This document shows positions 31,658 through 40,265 of a DNA stretch of 40,631 bases, in pieces. Position numbers and translations under genes: made by a program. The notes below the pieces were generated by a model that did not search any database, was not told the DNA's origin, and was given only the letters and a program-made list of their open reading frames with translations. The first letter of the stretch is position 1. Every line of letters starts with the position of its first letter. This DNA comes from Bacillus norwichensis (lineage in GTDB: Bacteria > Bacillota > Bacilli > Bacillales > Bacillaceae_C), in the NCBI RefSeq assembly GCF_014836955.1, contig NZ_JACSPV010000040.1, positions 1 through 40,631 on the forward strand, written 5' to 3'.

Positions 31658-32941
31658 TTATTCTGCTTCTGCTGTTCTAGAGGATTTAGGTAAATCAATT
31701 CCCATAATATCCCCAGACAGCAATTTTACTTCCGGTAAGTCTCTTAAGCGCGGATGAAGCATCCAAACAATAGAAACAATTAATAAACCAATTCCGGTCA
31801 AGGAGAATGTTAGTGTACTGCTTGTTATACTAGATACATAGCCACCTGCAAGTGAACCAATTGGCATCGCAACTGCACTCATACTGCCAGATACTGTATT
31901 TAATCGTCCTAGCAGGTGTTGTGGGACAACGGTTTGCATTGTTGTTGCAAAAATGACATTCGTGCCACCAATTGGTATCCAGGCAAGGGCGAAGCATATT
32001 ATAGCAATATATGTTGATGGAACCAAAGCGGCAAGTATCCAAAATACTGCACTAATGCAAAAGGAAATTATTACAAAAAAACCTAGTCGGAATTTCCCCA
32101 TCCAAGCTCCGCACAATGCACCTATTAATCCGCCTACAGACATAGCCGCCAAATAAAAACCATAATAGATTGGACCACCCTGAGCATCTGCAAGAGATGG
32201 CAATATAGCCATTGCGGCTCCAATACAAAAGTTTGCCACAATCGATCCAATTAAAAATGTTGCAATTAAAAATGTTGCAATTAATGAGCGAAAGACGATG
32301 GCGAACCCCTCTTTTAAGTCAGTCAAGTATTTAGGAATCTTACCAGTTTTATATTCCTTTTGTTCATCCTTTATAGAAGGAAATTTTAATAAGCTAAACA
32401 ACATTGCTGCAATGGCAAAAATAATGGAATCTGATATATATAAGAAGGTAACTCCTAAAAAAGCAACAAGTATACCTGAGATGGCATTAAAGACTAAATC
32501 GATTCCCTGATAGGCAAATGCAAAATAAGAATTCCCTTTGATAAGTTCTTTTTTTTCTAAGATCATCGGCAGTGCCTTTGTTTGAGATGGATATGCAAAT
32601 TGCTGAATAAATGAAGCGATAGGCATAATACATAATACAAGTTGGACCGTTAACAAATCAAAATGATAGGTTATAGGGATGATGAGGATAAGCAACGTCT
32701 GCAGAATTTGGGTTGTAATTAATGTTTTCTTGACTGGCCAGGTATCAACAAACGGACCAGTAATAAATTGTAGAGATGAAGGCAAAAGAGTTAAAAATCC
32801 AGCGAGACCAGAGTAAAAGGCATTTCCCCCCAGTTTATAGACAAGCCACATCGTTGCGACATAATACAGGCTATCCCCAATGTTTGTGACCACCCTGCCA
32901 AATAGCAAAAACAGGTAGTTCCTATTTTTGAAAAGGGGCAT
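31658..32941 (-). CDS. MFS efflux transporter (MefA/YfiS-like)
   Basis: 427 residues with about twelve hydrophobic helices. It starts MPLFKNRNYLFLLFGRVVTN, the N-terminus typical of MFS_3 drug or macrolide-type exporters, which begin with a phenylalanine-containing 'F+N' motif and 'GxxVSxxGD'-like helix 1 (here GRVVTNIGDSLYYVA). The ATG at 32941 has GGGAGG 7 bp upstream; the longer frame to 32986 overlaps the regulator and is not needed. It follows the ArsR-like regulator by 16 bp, and the pair form an operon. A drug or metabolite exporter is likely; the substrate is unknown. Confidence 0.82.
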   Translation of the reverse strand: MPLFKNRNYLFLLFGRVVTNIGDSLYYVATMWLVYKLGGNAFYSGLAGFLTLLPSSLQFITGPFVDTWPVKKTLITTQILQTLLILIIPITYHFDLLTVQLVLCIMPIASFIQQFAYPSQTKALPMILEKKELIKGNSYFAFAYQGIDLVFNAISGILVAFLGVTFLYISDSIIFAIAAMLFSLLKFPSIKDEQKEYKTGKIPKYLTDLKEGFAIVFRSLIATFLIATFLIGSIVANFCIGAAMAILPSLADAQGGPIYYGFYLAAMSVGGLIGALCGAWMGKFRLGFFVIISFCISAVFWILAALVPSTYIAIICFALAWIPIGGTNVIFATTMQTVVPQHLLGRLNTVSGSMSAVAMPIGSLAGGYVSSITSSTLTFSLTGIGLLIVSIVWMLHPRLRDLPEVKLLSGDIMGIDLPKSSRTAEAE

Positions 32942-32957
32942 CTCAACGCCTCCCACT

Positions 32958-33542
32958 CTATTCTTTTTTATCTGTCTGAAAGCCAATGGTGGTGATATAA
33001 TAGCTGTTCTTAACTGAGCTGGTATTCTTTCCCATATGATCTAATTCTTTTATCAAGGCTTCATATTTCTTTTTCCATTGTTTAAATTGTTCTTCCGTCG
33101 CTTCAAGCTCCCAAGTAGTTGAAATAAAGCTTCGTTCTAGAGGATCTTCATTCGGTTTCTTTGTTTCAAATGCATCAAGAGGTGCAGTTTTAACTGCTTG
33201 CTTTGCTCTTTCTAGAATCCCATACATTAATTGTTTTGTTGCATTACCGACTTCCGTTCTTTGGGGAAGAAGTTCCTCAGAAATTTGAAAATCAGAAGCC
33301 ACTGCCTGATAAAATTTCTGTACAATCCCATTTTTTTCTTCTGTTTTAACGATTTCTATTAACTTATTTTTTTCCAAATCTTTGAGATGGTAATGTACCT
33401 TTCCCCGAGGGATATCTAGTATTTCTGATAGCTGTTTCCCAGTATAAGGACGCATTACTAACTGCATCATGATTTTTGCACGAAGCGGGTCACTTAATGC
33501 CTTAAGCTGTTGGAGATTATCAATAATCATATTATTTTTCAT
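32958..33542 (-). CDS. ArsR-like (HTH_20) winged-helix regulator
   Basis: 194 residues. The N-terminal winged helix (LKALSDPLRAKIMMQL ... TGKQLSEILDIPRGKVHYHLKDLEKNKLI) is ArsR-like, with the wing VKTEEKNGIVQKFYQAVA. A C-terminal about 100-residue segment, rich in charged helices, may bind a ligand or make dimers. No metal-binding Cys motif, so not a metal sensor. AGGAGG stands 7 bp before the ATG. Upstream, two ACCGT direct repeats (about 33568-33600) could be its operator. Likely controls the downstream MFS gene. Confidence 0.82.
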   Translation of the reverse strand: MKNNMIIDNLQQLKALSDPLRAKIMMQLVMRPYTGKQLSEILDIPRGKVHYHLKDLEKNKLIEIVKTEEKNGIVQKFYQAVASDFQISEELLPQRTEVGNATKQLMYGILERAKQAVKTAPLDAFETKKPNEDPLERSFISTTWELEATEEQFKQWKKKYEALIKELDHMGKNTSSVKNSYYITTIGFQTDKKE

Positions 33543-33675
33543 ATAAAGACCTCCTGACGTTTAAAAAAATCAAACGGTCAGTTTTATTTGACGGTATATT
33601 AGCACATAATAAAATAGTTGTAAAGGTATTTCGGATTATTGTGGAAATTAACATAAATTGTTATTAATTAAATTC
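33543..33675. promoter_or_regulatory. Upstream region of the regulator-MFS operon
   Basis: Minus strand: ACCGTCAAAT and ACCGTTTGAT are direct repeats about 17 bp apart, just upstream of the RBS. They are candidate autoregulatory sites. The remaining bases up to R9 are AT-rich. Confidence 0.35.
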
Positions 33676-33756
33676 TCCAAGGCGAATTTACCCCCACTGA
33701 ATGGAATACCGATATGCATTTACGGGAGTGAGAGATTTCGGCTGAATAAGGTCAAA
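33676..33756 (+). repeat. Dispersed hairpin repeat R9 (right part only)
   Basis: It keeps CCCCCACTGAATGGAATACC, ATATGCATT, a shortened GGGAGTGAGAGA segment and the end GGCTGAATAAGGT. The left half and one hairpin arm are lost. Same orientation. Confidence 0.8.
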
Positions 33757-33809
33757 CGGGACAGGTTGATTAATATGATCTATATTTATTGATAGGAAGG
33801 AGGAATATT

Positions 33810-34277
33810 ATGAAAGTAAAAATCGCAAATGTTTCTGATGCACCATTAATACATGATTTAATGATTCAAGCTTTTATGGAATATAGAGATGAAAATCCTC
33901 CTTCAAGTGCCTTAGAGGAGACCGTGCAATCAATATCCAATGCGTTAAAAAACGGAGAAAGAGCTTTAATTGGATTTGACAATACTGAACCGGTTGGGAT
34001 GGTACGTTTTCAGGTAAAAGACGAGGGATTATATTTTTACAGGCTTTCCGTTATTCCAGAGAAGCAAGGGCAAGGTATTGCGAAAAAAATATTAAAATCA
34101 CTAGAGGATTATGCAACCAAAATAGGAGTAACTACAGTACTGTGCAAAGTGCGTTTGACGGTTCCGAAAAATATAAAGCTATATAGATCGATAGGCTACA
34201 TCCATTATGACGAGGAAGTCGTACATAAACCTAATGGTACAAGTATTAAAGTTGGTTCTATGAAGAAACTTCTTTAG
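33810..34277 (+). CDS. GNAT family N-acetyltransferase
   Basis: 155 residues. The acetyl-CoA-binding motif A is visible as YRLSVIPEKQGQGIAKKIL (R/Q-x-x-G-x-G/A), followed by LEDYATKIGV and a C-terminal IGYIHYDEEVV segment. The ATG at 33810 has AGGAGG 6 bp upstream; an earlier frame start at 33789 lacks one. Transfers acetyl from acetyl-CoA to an amine; the substrate cannot be read from sequence. It stands alone after repeat R9. Confidence 0.88.
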   Translation: MKVKIANVSDAPLIHDLMIQAFMEYRDENPPSSALEETVQSISNALKNGERALIGFDNTEPVGMVRFQVKDEGLYFYRLSVIPEKQGQGIAKKILKSLEDYATKIGVTTVLCKVRLTVPKNIKLYRSIGYIHYDEEVVHKPNGTSIKVGSMKKLL

Positions 34278-34763
34278 ATTTTCAATTAATGTAGGAAGAC
34301 GAAGCGTTAGTGCAACAAGGGGCTAAAAAGAACATCTCTACACTATTTTTCTAATTAAAAAGAGAGCAAATGCAGTTGGGATGGCTGCTGGAAAGCCGAT
34401 TCCCTCTATTCCTTTGTTCTCTTAAATCGCCTATACCTCCTTTGAATTTCCATATTCCATTACATCCTGCCCCCCCAGATCCTTTAACCTAGTAGGAATT
34501 AAGAAACTGTAAATTTGATTAATGGGGGCATTGCTGAAAGGTTAGTTAATCACTTACCACATGTTGCTTCGTCTGGTTAAATCTATTGTAATTGAAATTA
34601 AAAGGCTATTTAAAATGATTTCACATCCTATAACTTCCTTTTCAGGCTATCTGAACCCTAAATTGAGATATGATTTTGGGTTTGCGTGCTTATGCTTTTG
34701 CAACTTATCGGATAACCTAGAGAAACTTTATTATTATAGACTCGAGAACCGTTCAGATATTTC
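34278..34763. other. Intergenic stretch with a possible small-gene relic
   Basis: On the minus strand 34343-34421 translates as ENKGIEGIGFPAAIPTAFAL plus FLIRKIV before a stop, resembling small YvrJ-type membrane peptides. A strong RBS (AAAGGAGGT, 34435-34443) precedes it, but no start codon remains in frame. It is probably a dead small gene. The rest, 34444-34763, shows nothing I recognise. Confidence 0.3.
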
Positions 34764-35567
34764 TCAATCAACTACATGATACCGCCCTTTTGGAATAACT
34801 AATGGAGTATTGGAAATTGGATCTGAAATGACAACACAATTTAAATCAAAGACTGATTTTACTAGATCACTTGTTAGAACTTCAGTAGGTGTTCCTTCTG
34901 CTATAAGCTGTCCTTTTTTCACTGCAAAAATACAGTCCGCATAACGTGCTGATAAATTAATATCATGCAATACCATAACAATAGTTGTACCGTACTTACG
35001 ATTTAAATTTGTAAGTAAGTCCAGTATTTCTACCTGATAAGTTATATCTAAAAAAGTCGTTGGTTCATCTAGAAGTAAAATATCTGTTTGTTGCGCAAGT
35101 GCCATTGCAATCCATACACGCTGGCGTTGGCCACCTGAAAGCTCATCAATATCGTGATTCGCAAATTCTTGGATATTCATAAACTCCATAGCTTCTTCTA
35201 CAGCTTCATAATCTTTTTTCGACCATCCACTGAATAAAGACTGGTGTGGAAACCTTCCTCGACCAACTAAGTCGGCGACAGTAATTCCATCAGGTACTAC
35301 AGGAGACTGAGGAAGGATTCCTAATAAACGTGCCAGTTGCTTTGGCGGGTATTTGTTGATAGCTTTGCCATCAAGTGTGACATTACCTTCCGTTGGTTTA
35401 ATAAGTTTTGCCATTGTTTTTAAAAGTGTTGATTTTCCGCAACCATTTGCACCTATAATAACGCTAATTTTATTTTTGGGTACTTCAAGATCTATTCCTT
35501 GAAGAATAGTTTTATCATCATAGCCAGCAACAAGCTGCTCTACTCGAAAAACATGTGTATTGCTCAT
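34764..35567 (-). CDS. Iron-siderophore ABC transporter ATPase (FecE/FhuC-like)
   Basis: 267 residues, the usual size. Walker A GANGCGKST, signature LSGGQRQR, Walker B ILLLDEPTTFLD, switch His in VMVLHDINL, the FecE/BtuD pattern. It energises import through the two FecCD permeases encoded upstream. ATG with AAGGAG 7 bp upstream, overlapping the previous stop (TAATG). Last gene of the four-gene operon; no clear terminator follows. Confidence 0.92.
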   Translation of the reverse strand: MSNTHVFRVEQLVAGYDDKTILQGIDLEVPKNKISVIIGANGCGKSTLLKTMAKLIKPTEGNVTLDGKAINKYPPKQLARLLGILPQSPVVPDGITVADLVGRGRFPHQSLFSGWSKKDYEAVEEAMEFMNIQEFANHDIDELSGGQRQRVWIAMALAQQTDILLLDEPTTFLDITYQVEILDLLTNLNRKYGTTIVMVLHDINLSARYADCIFAVKKGQLIAEGTPTEVLTSDLVKSVFDLNCVVISDPISNTPLVIPKGRYHVVD

Positions 35568-36604
35568 TACAATTCTCCTTTTCGGTTCATTCGGATTAGT
35601 AAGTAAATTAAATATGGTGCTCCAAGTAATCCCGTAATAACACCTACTGGGAACCTATATTCAAATGCAAACTGTCCAATTAAATCTGCAAATAATACAA
35701 GATTGGCTCCGACTAAACCTGCTGGAAGAATATTTGACGCACTGACACCAACTAGGCGATTTGCAATTGGTCCTGCTAAAAAAGATATGAAGGCAATTGG
35801 CCCAGTCGTTGCTGTAGCAATTGCAATTATAAATACGGAACTTCCAATTAAAATGATTCGTATTTTATCGGTCGCTACACCAAGTGATGCTGCCATTTGG
35901 TCACCTAATTCTAGCATACTTAACTGTTTGCCAAGTAATAGCATAATAGGCGTACATACAGCTACTATGATAATTAAAGGAAGTACTTCACTCATTTTTG
36001 AACCATTTAAACTACCACTTAACCATCTAAGTACCCCTGCAATATCTTGTTGCGCACTTTTTAGCATCAAATATGAAATGACCGCATCTAACATCGCTTG
36101 CATCCCAATCCCGATAATAATTAAACGTCCAATCGAAAATGATCGACCACGAGATAAAAAATACATGGCGATTACAATAATTAATCCTGCCATAACCGCC
36201 GCAATAGATATAGCTGTATTGCTTAAATGTAATACTGTAATACAAAATACTGCTGCCGCACTAGAACCTGATGTAATGCCTAAAATATTTGGATTGGCTA
36301 ATGGATTTCGTAAAATGGTTTGAAAAATATAACCTGCCACGCCAAAAGCAAACCCTGCAAATAGTCCTGTAATCATTCTTGGAAGTCGAATCGTATTAAC
36401 TGCAAAATTAGCTCCAGCAATTTCTTCTCCCATTAAAGATCGAATAACCACATTCGCCGGATAAATCGTGTTTCCTAACAATAACATCGCACAACAAAGT
36501 ACGACAGCTAAAATGGCTAATAAAGAGGTAACAAAAACCCAGCGTCTTTTTCTTTTACGCATACCTACCATCATAAAAATTACTTCACCAGATTGGTTTC
36601 TCAT
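35567..36604 (-). CDS. Iron-siderophore ABC permease (FecCD family), second
   Basis: 345 residues with about nine or ten helices. It has the family motifs RLPRMITGLFAGFAFGVAGY, NPLANPNILGITSGSSAAA and GPIAFISFLAGPIANRLVG. The ATG overlaps the upstream stop (ATGA) and GGTGAGG precedes it. It pairs with the upstream FecCD protein to form a heterodimeric channel for a ferric siderophore. Confidence 0.92.
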   Translation of the reverse strand: MRNQSGEVIFMMVGMRKRKRRWVFVTSLLAILAVVLCCAMLLLGNTIYPANVVIRSLMGEEIAGANFAVNTIRLPRMITGLFAGFAFGVAGYIFQTILRNPLANPNILGITSGSSAAAVFCITVLHLSNTAISIAAVMAGLIIVIAMYFLSRGRSFSIGRLIIIGIGMQAMLDAVISYLMLKSAQQDIAGVLRWLSGSLNGSKMSEVLPLIIIVAVCTPIMLLLGKQLSMLELGDQMAASLGVATDKIRIILIGSSVFIIAIATATTGPIAFISFLAGPIANRLVGVSASNILPAGLVGANLVLFADLIGQFAFEYRFPVGVITGLLGAPYLIYLLIRMNRKGEL

Positions 36605-37662
36605 AATGACCTCACCTTCGATTTCTTTGCTAATAAGATGAGGATTGGTGCACCAATAAACGCTGTAATAATACCTACTTCAAGTTCCCCTGGACTTCCC
36701 AAGAGCCTGCCTACCACATCAGAAAATGTTAAAATAATCGCTCCTGCTAATGCTGACATAGGAATTAAAAAGCGTAAATCTGGCCCAATAACTAAACGCA
36801 TTGCATGAGTAGCTAAAAGACCGATAAAACCGATTGGACCGGCTAAAGCAGTAGTTACTCCACATAAAATAACCCCTGCGCAAACTGCAAATACTCTCAA
36901 TAAACCAGGTCGTACACCTAGACCTCTTGCAACATCGTCACCTAATGCTAATGCATTTAGTGCTGGCGCTGATACGAACGCTAGTATCATCCCTATTAGT
37001 AAAAAAGGAATAAAAATAGTGATTGAATTCCATGACCCTGAACCAACACTTCCTACTTGCCAAAACCTAAATTGATCCATCGCATATTGACTTGGAATCA
37101 TAATTGCAGTTACAAGTGAAGAAAGAGCTGCAGTGGTTGCAGCTCCAGCTAAAACTAATTTTATTGGCGTTGCGCCACCACGCCCCATAGAGCCTATTCC
37201 AAAAACGAAAACTGTTGTTACGGCTGCTCCGATTAAAGCTAACCAAATATACTCACTGGCTGTAGTAATATTTATAAATGTAATACCACCCACTACAAAC
37301 AGAGCTGCACCTGTATTAACACCTAAAATACTCGGGTCAGCTAATGGATTACGTGTCACAGATTGCATAAGTACACCCGCAATACCTAACGCTGCACCGC
37401 AGCACAAACTAAAAATCGTACGCGAAATTCGCTTTTGCACTACGTTTGCACCATAGGAATCATGATTTTGATAAAACAACCCATCGATTAATTCCTGAAC
37501 GCTGACCACCCTAGCCCCTAAGACAAAAGAAGCTATGATTGTGACTATTAATAAAATTAGTCCCACCACTAAAATAAGTGAAAAATGCTTTGGTACTTGT
37601 AATTCAAGTTGCTTTGTTTTAGAAGCCGAAGTGCTATTCTTCAATTTTATCAATAGCTCCAC
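36601..37662 (-). CDS. Iron-siderophore ABC permease (FecCD family), first
   Basis: Up to 353 residues with family motifs RISRTIFSLCCGAALGIAGV, NPLADPSILGVNTGAAL and GPIGFIGLLATHAMRLVIG. The start is uncertain: the GTG at 37662 lies 28 bp inside the binding-protein gene, and a TTG at 37644 is an alternative with GGTGGAG 11 bp upstream. The N-terminal about 25 residues before PKHFSLILVVG are not conserved in the family, so a later start changes little. Overlapping genes show a single operon with the binding protein, the second permease and the ATPase. Confidence 0.9.
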   Translation of the reverse strand: MELLIKLKNSTSASKTKQLELQVPKHFSLILVVGLILLIVTIIASFVLGARVVSVQELIDGLFYQNHDSYGANVVQKRISRTIFSLCCGAALGIAGVLMQSVTRNPLADPSILGVNTGAALFVVGGITFINITTASEYIWLALIGAAVTTVFVFGIGSMGRGGATPIKLVLAGAATTAALSSLVTAIMIPSQYAMDQFRFWQVGSVGSGSWNSITIFIPFLLIGMILAFVSAPALNALALGDDVARGLGVRPGLLRVFAVCAGVILCGVTTALAGPIGFIGLLATHAMRLVIGPDLRFLIPMSALAGAIILTFSDVVGRLLGSPGELEVGIITAFIGAPILILLAKKSKVRSL

Positions 37663-38686
37663 CGATTAATTTTAGATATTCATCAATTGTATAAGCTATG
37701 GACAGTGGATTTGGAGTTCCTGCTGCTACTAATGGTGACTCGCTTGTAATAAATGCCACAGAACCTCTTTCAATTGCTGGAATTTTTCCTAGTATTGGAT
37801 CTGCTTTAATTGTTTCATAAAGCGCATCATCACCATAACCAACAATTAAATCTGCATCAAATAAAGCTTCTGTATTCTCAGCACTCAATTCTAATGAGTA
37901 GCTCTTTGGATCTTTAATTAGTGCAGTCACACTTTCTGGATAAGTCAAACCCAACTCTTCTAAAAACGCTGCACGTGAATCAACTGGAGTATAAATGTGT
38001 AATTGAGATAAATCTTTCGCTGAAAAGTTAACCCATACGACTTTTTTACCATCAATTTGAGGGTAAGCACTTAGTTTTTCAGCAATTAATTGCTCTGTAT
38101 CTTTAATAAGTTGCTCACCTTCTTCTTTCATACCCATACCTGTAGCATTGAGCTCAACTTGCTCACGCCATGTAGTTGCCCATGGGGCAATTGGGTAGGC
38201 AACAACAGGGGCAATTTCAGATAATGTTTCATATTCTTCTTCTGTAATACCAGAATATGCAGCAAGGATGACGTCTGGATTAGCATCAGCAATTGCTTCA
38301 AAATCTAAACCATCCGTATCTTGAAATACATTAGGATTAGTTTCTCCAAGTTCATCCAACTTTTCTTTTGTCCATGGTAATAATCCACTATCATCTTGAA
38401 CACCAAAGTTTGCAGCTGAAAAACCAACTGGCACTACACCTAATGCTAAAGCAATATCATGGTTTGCCCATTGAATTGTTACAACTCGTTCTGGTTTGCT
38501 TTTGATAACAGCCTCACCTAAAGCATGGGTAATAGTAATTGGATATTGAGAGTCTGTTTCCTTTGATGCAGCTGTCTTTGGTTTTTCTACATCATCTTTT
38601 GAAGACTGGCTAGAACAACCTAATAATGCAAGGGAAACTGTAATAATCAACATCAACATTAATAAAAACGTTTTTTTGTTTTGCAT
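37634..38686 (-). CDS. Iron-siderophore binding lipoprotein (FhuD/YfiY-like)
   Basis: 350 residues. Lipoprotein signal peptide MQNKKTFLLMLMLIITVSLA followed by LLGCSS, so the Cys anchors it outside the membrane. The mature part has the class III binding-protein pattern: ITHALGEAVIKSKPERVVTI, DGLDFEAIADANPDVILAAY and PLSIAYTIDEYLKLI. It captures a ferric siderophore and hands it to the FecCD permeases. RBS GGAAGG 7 bp before the ATG. A perfect Fur box and a sigma-A promoter lie upstream (38758-38809). Which siderophore is not visible; no siderophore synthesis genes are in the window. Confidence 0.9.
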   Translation of the reverse strand: MQNKKTFLLMLMLIITVSLALLGCSSQSSKDDVEKPKTAASKETDSQYPITITHALGEAVIKSKPERVVTIQWANHDIALALGVVPVGFSAANFGVQDDSGLLPWTKEKLDELGETNPNVFQDTDGLDFEAIADANPDVILAAYSGITEEEYETLSEIAPVVAYPIAPWATTWREQVELNATGMGMKEEGEQLIKDTEQLIAEKLSAYPQIDGKKVVWVNFSAKDLSQLHIYTPVDSRAAFLEELGLTYPESVTALIKDPKSYSLELSAENTEALFDADLIVGYGDDALYETIKADPILGKIPAIERGSVAFITSESPLVAAGTPNPLSIAYTIDEYLKLIGGAIDKIEE

Positions 38687-38757
38687 ATATAATCCTTCCT
38701 ATTTCTATATGTATTTGAGGTGCATCAGTCATGATAAAATCCATTAACACCATATAT

Positions 38758-38777
38758 TGATAATGATTATCATTATC
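38758..38777. promoter_or_regulatory. Perfect Fur box of the siderophore importer operon
   Basis: GATAATGATTATCATTATC (38759-38777) equals the classical 19-bp Fur box, and TGATAATNATTATCA matches at 15 of 15. It starts just downstream of the -10 at 38781, over the transcription start, the standard repressing position. Confidence 0.95.
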
Positions 38778-38780
38778 GAA

Positions 38781-38809
38781 AGTTTACCCCACATATAATG
38801 AACTGTCAA
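38781..38809 (-). promoter_or_regulatory. Sigma-A promoter of the siderophore importer operon
   Basis: Minus strand: -35 TTGACA (38804-38809), 17 bp spacer, -10 TAAACT (38781-38786). The Fur box follows immediately. Confidence 0.8.
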
Positions 38810-38819
38810 TGCTATTTAT

Positions 38820-39009
38820 ATGATTACTAGATTAAATACCTCTTTTAAAAGTGCTTATTTTTCTCCTTGGATTTTTTATTATTATGAAGAGACCACAGCA
38901 TATTTATCGGCTTACTGATTGATATACATTTTAGTTTTATTGACTACAAGTACTGCATCTTGGAAAGTTATAGAGTGCTGTTACACTCTATTCAAAAGTG
39001 CTGGGGTTT
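38820..39009. other. Intergenic DNA with one small hairpin
   Basis: No gene. TAGAGTG, CTGTTA, CACTCTA (38971-38990) forms a 7 bp stem without a T run. Confidence 0.35.
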
Positions 39010-39108
39010 ATCATTATTCTCCCGTTTGTCCGTATGGATGAAAACTCGCAGGTTATCGAAGAGCGACTAGGACGTGAAGATATTTAAACAACAATAGTCG
39101 CATATGGA
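39010..39108 (+). pseudogene. Tyrosine recombinase (integrase) C-terminal relic
   Basis: Plus-strand translation reads MDENSQVIEERLGREDI, stop, TTIVAYG. This matches the end of phage/ICE integrases, where 'VxERLGHxxIxTTxxTYxH' carries the catalytic Tyr. The Tyr is present, but an in-frame TAA and loss of the rest show it is dead. Confidence 0.45.
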
Positions 39109-39169
39109 TAGTTAGTAATTTTGAGGTAGCTTATAAAGCAGAAGGTATCTTCTAATCAAATATCTACAG

Positions 39170-39229
39170 AGAAATTTATATAGCACTATCCAAAGCATTA
39201 AACATTTCGCAAAAATACTTCAGTTTTAA
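39170..39229 (+). pseudogene. Possible XRE-type repressor scrap
   Basis: Plus-strand translation IALSKALNISQKYF resembles the end of a helix-turn-helix XRE domain. It is only about 20 codons and has no start. Together with the integrase relic it suggests the remains of a phage or integrative element. Confidence 0.25.
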
Positions 39230-39312
39230 TAATCATTGACTTTAGCACTAACTGAATATCTTTGGGGCTTTTGATGGTCGGATACTGTCGTTTTCAATTT
39301 ACTGATTCAATG

Positions 39313-39343
39313 TTGCAACAAAGTCTATTTTTTTTGCAACAAA
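39313..39343. promoter_or_regulatory. Direct repeats, candidate LytTR operator
   Basis: TTGCAACAAA at 39313-39322 and again at 39334-39343, 21 bp apart (two helical turns), with a weaker TTGCTAC at 39374. LytTR domains bind direct repeats on one DNA face, and the gene that follows encodes a LytTR protein. Autoregulation is inferred. Confidence 0.5.
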
Positions 39344-39404
39344 ACGAAAAATCATCGTAAGTTCTGAGAAGTGTTGCTACGCTATAAACAGAAAGGAGAT
39401 CAAC

Positions 39405-39845
39405 ATGAAATTCAACTATATTTGGAAAAACAATCAACCATCTTCTGAAATTGAAATTACTAGTAATCCATCGAATAAAGAATTGCTTTCGACGTTTGAA
39501 CAACGTTTTTTTCAACCTATGACATTATTCGCAACAGATCTCAAAACAAATCGTCAGGTTATGATTGAACTAAATGACATCGAAGTAATTGAAGCATCAG
39601 GCCATTTCACCAAAATCTTTTTAATAGATGGTACAGAACTATTTCTCAATAAAATTTTAAAAGAATTAGCTCACCTGGAGTCATTCGGATTAGTTAGAAT
39701 CAACAATTCGATGATTTTGAATTTGAATCAAATACGCTCGTTTGCTTCGGGAAGCCATGCGAGATTGGAAGTTATTACAAAACAACAAAATAAGTATATT
39801 GTCAGTAGACACTATGCAAAGTCTATTAAGGAGAGATTGATATGA
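39405..39845 (+). CDS. LytTR family DNA-binding regulator
   Basis: 146 residues. The C-terminal about 100 residues form a LytTR domain (VEASGHFTKIF-like pattern: EVIEASGHFTKIFLIDGTEL, LVRINNSMILNLNQI, YIVSRHYAKSIKERL). The N-terminal about 45 residues hold no receiver domain. AAAGGAG lies 7 bp before the ATG. It overlaps the next gene by 4 bp (ATGA). LytTR-membrane protein pairs (LytTR regulatory systems) usually consist of such a regulator and a membrane inhibitor, here the DUF3021 protein. Confidence 0.88.
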   Translation: MKFNYIWKNNQPSSEIEITSNPSNKELLSTFEQRFFQPMTLFATDLKTNRQVMIELNDIEVIEASGHFTKIFLIDGTELFLNKILKELAHLESFGLVRINNSMILNLNQIRSFASGSHARLEVITKQQNKYIVSRHYAKSIKERLI

Positions 39846-40255
39846 TAAAAGACCTAAAAAATAGCTTTTTGCAGGGTTCATTTTTGGGGATGATTTGGAT
39901 TGTTTTTTTAATTACTATTTTTAACCTTCATGAAGAAATCCCATTTCTTTATATTTGGAATTTAATTGGAATCAGTATTCTGATGGGGATTGTTTTTGGT
40001 ATAGCTTATCCCTATTTGTGGAACTACTCTACATTCAAAGTAACAACTAAAATTATTATTAGTACTTTATTGAATTTTTTCTGTGGTATAGAAAGCGTAT
40101 ATCTTTTCTCACCGAAAGTATTTGAATTTGTCAAACCCTATTTGTTGCTAATTTTAGTGATAACGTTGATTGGTCATATCATCGGATTTTACTTTTTCTC
40201 AAAATATGAAAATAAAAAAATAGCGGATAGTTTGAATAAAGCGCTAAAAAAATAA
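39842..40255 (+). CDS. DUF3021 membrane protein, partner of LytTR regulator
   Basis: 137 residues with four hydrophobic helices and a basic tail (FFSKYENKKIADSLNKALKK), the DUF3021 pattern. The start overlaps the LytTR gene (ATGA). In LytTR regulatory systems the membrane partner holds the regulator inactive at the membrane; this role is inferred from gene pairing. Confidence 0.85.
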   Translation: MIKDLKNSFLQGSFLGMIWIVFLITIFNLHEEIPFLYIWNLIGISILMGIVFGIAYPYLWNYSTFKVTTKIIISTLLNFFCGIESVYLFSPKVFEFVKPYLLLILVITLIGHIIGFYFFSKYENKKIADSLNKALKK

Positions 40256-40265
40256 GGAGTCGGAA

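Noticed and set aside
5510-33756. R repeats as a CRISPR array
   Set aside because: Copies are about 190 bp, kilobases apart, and separated by genes rather than by short unique spacers.
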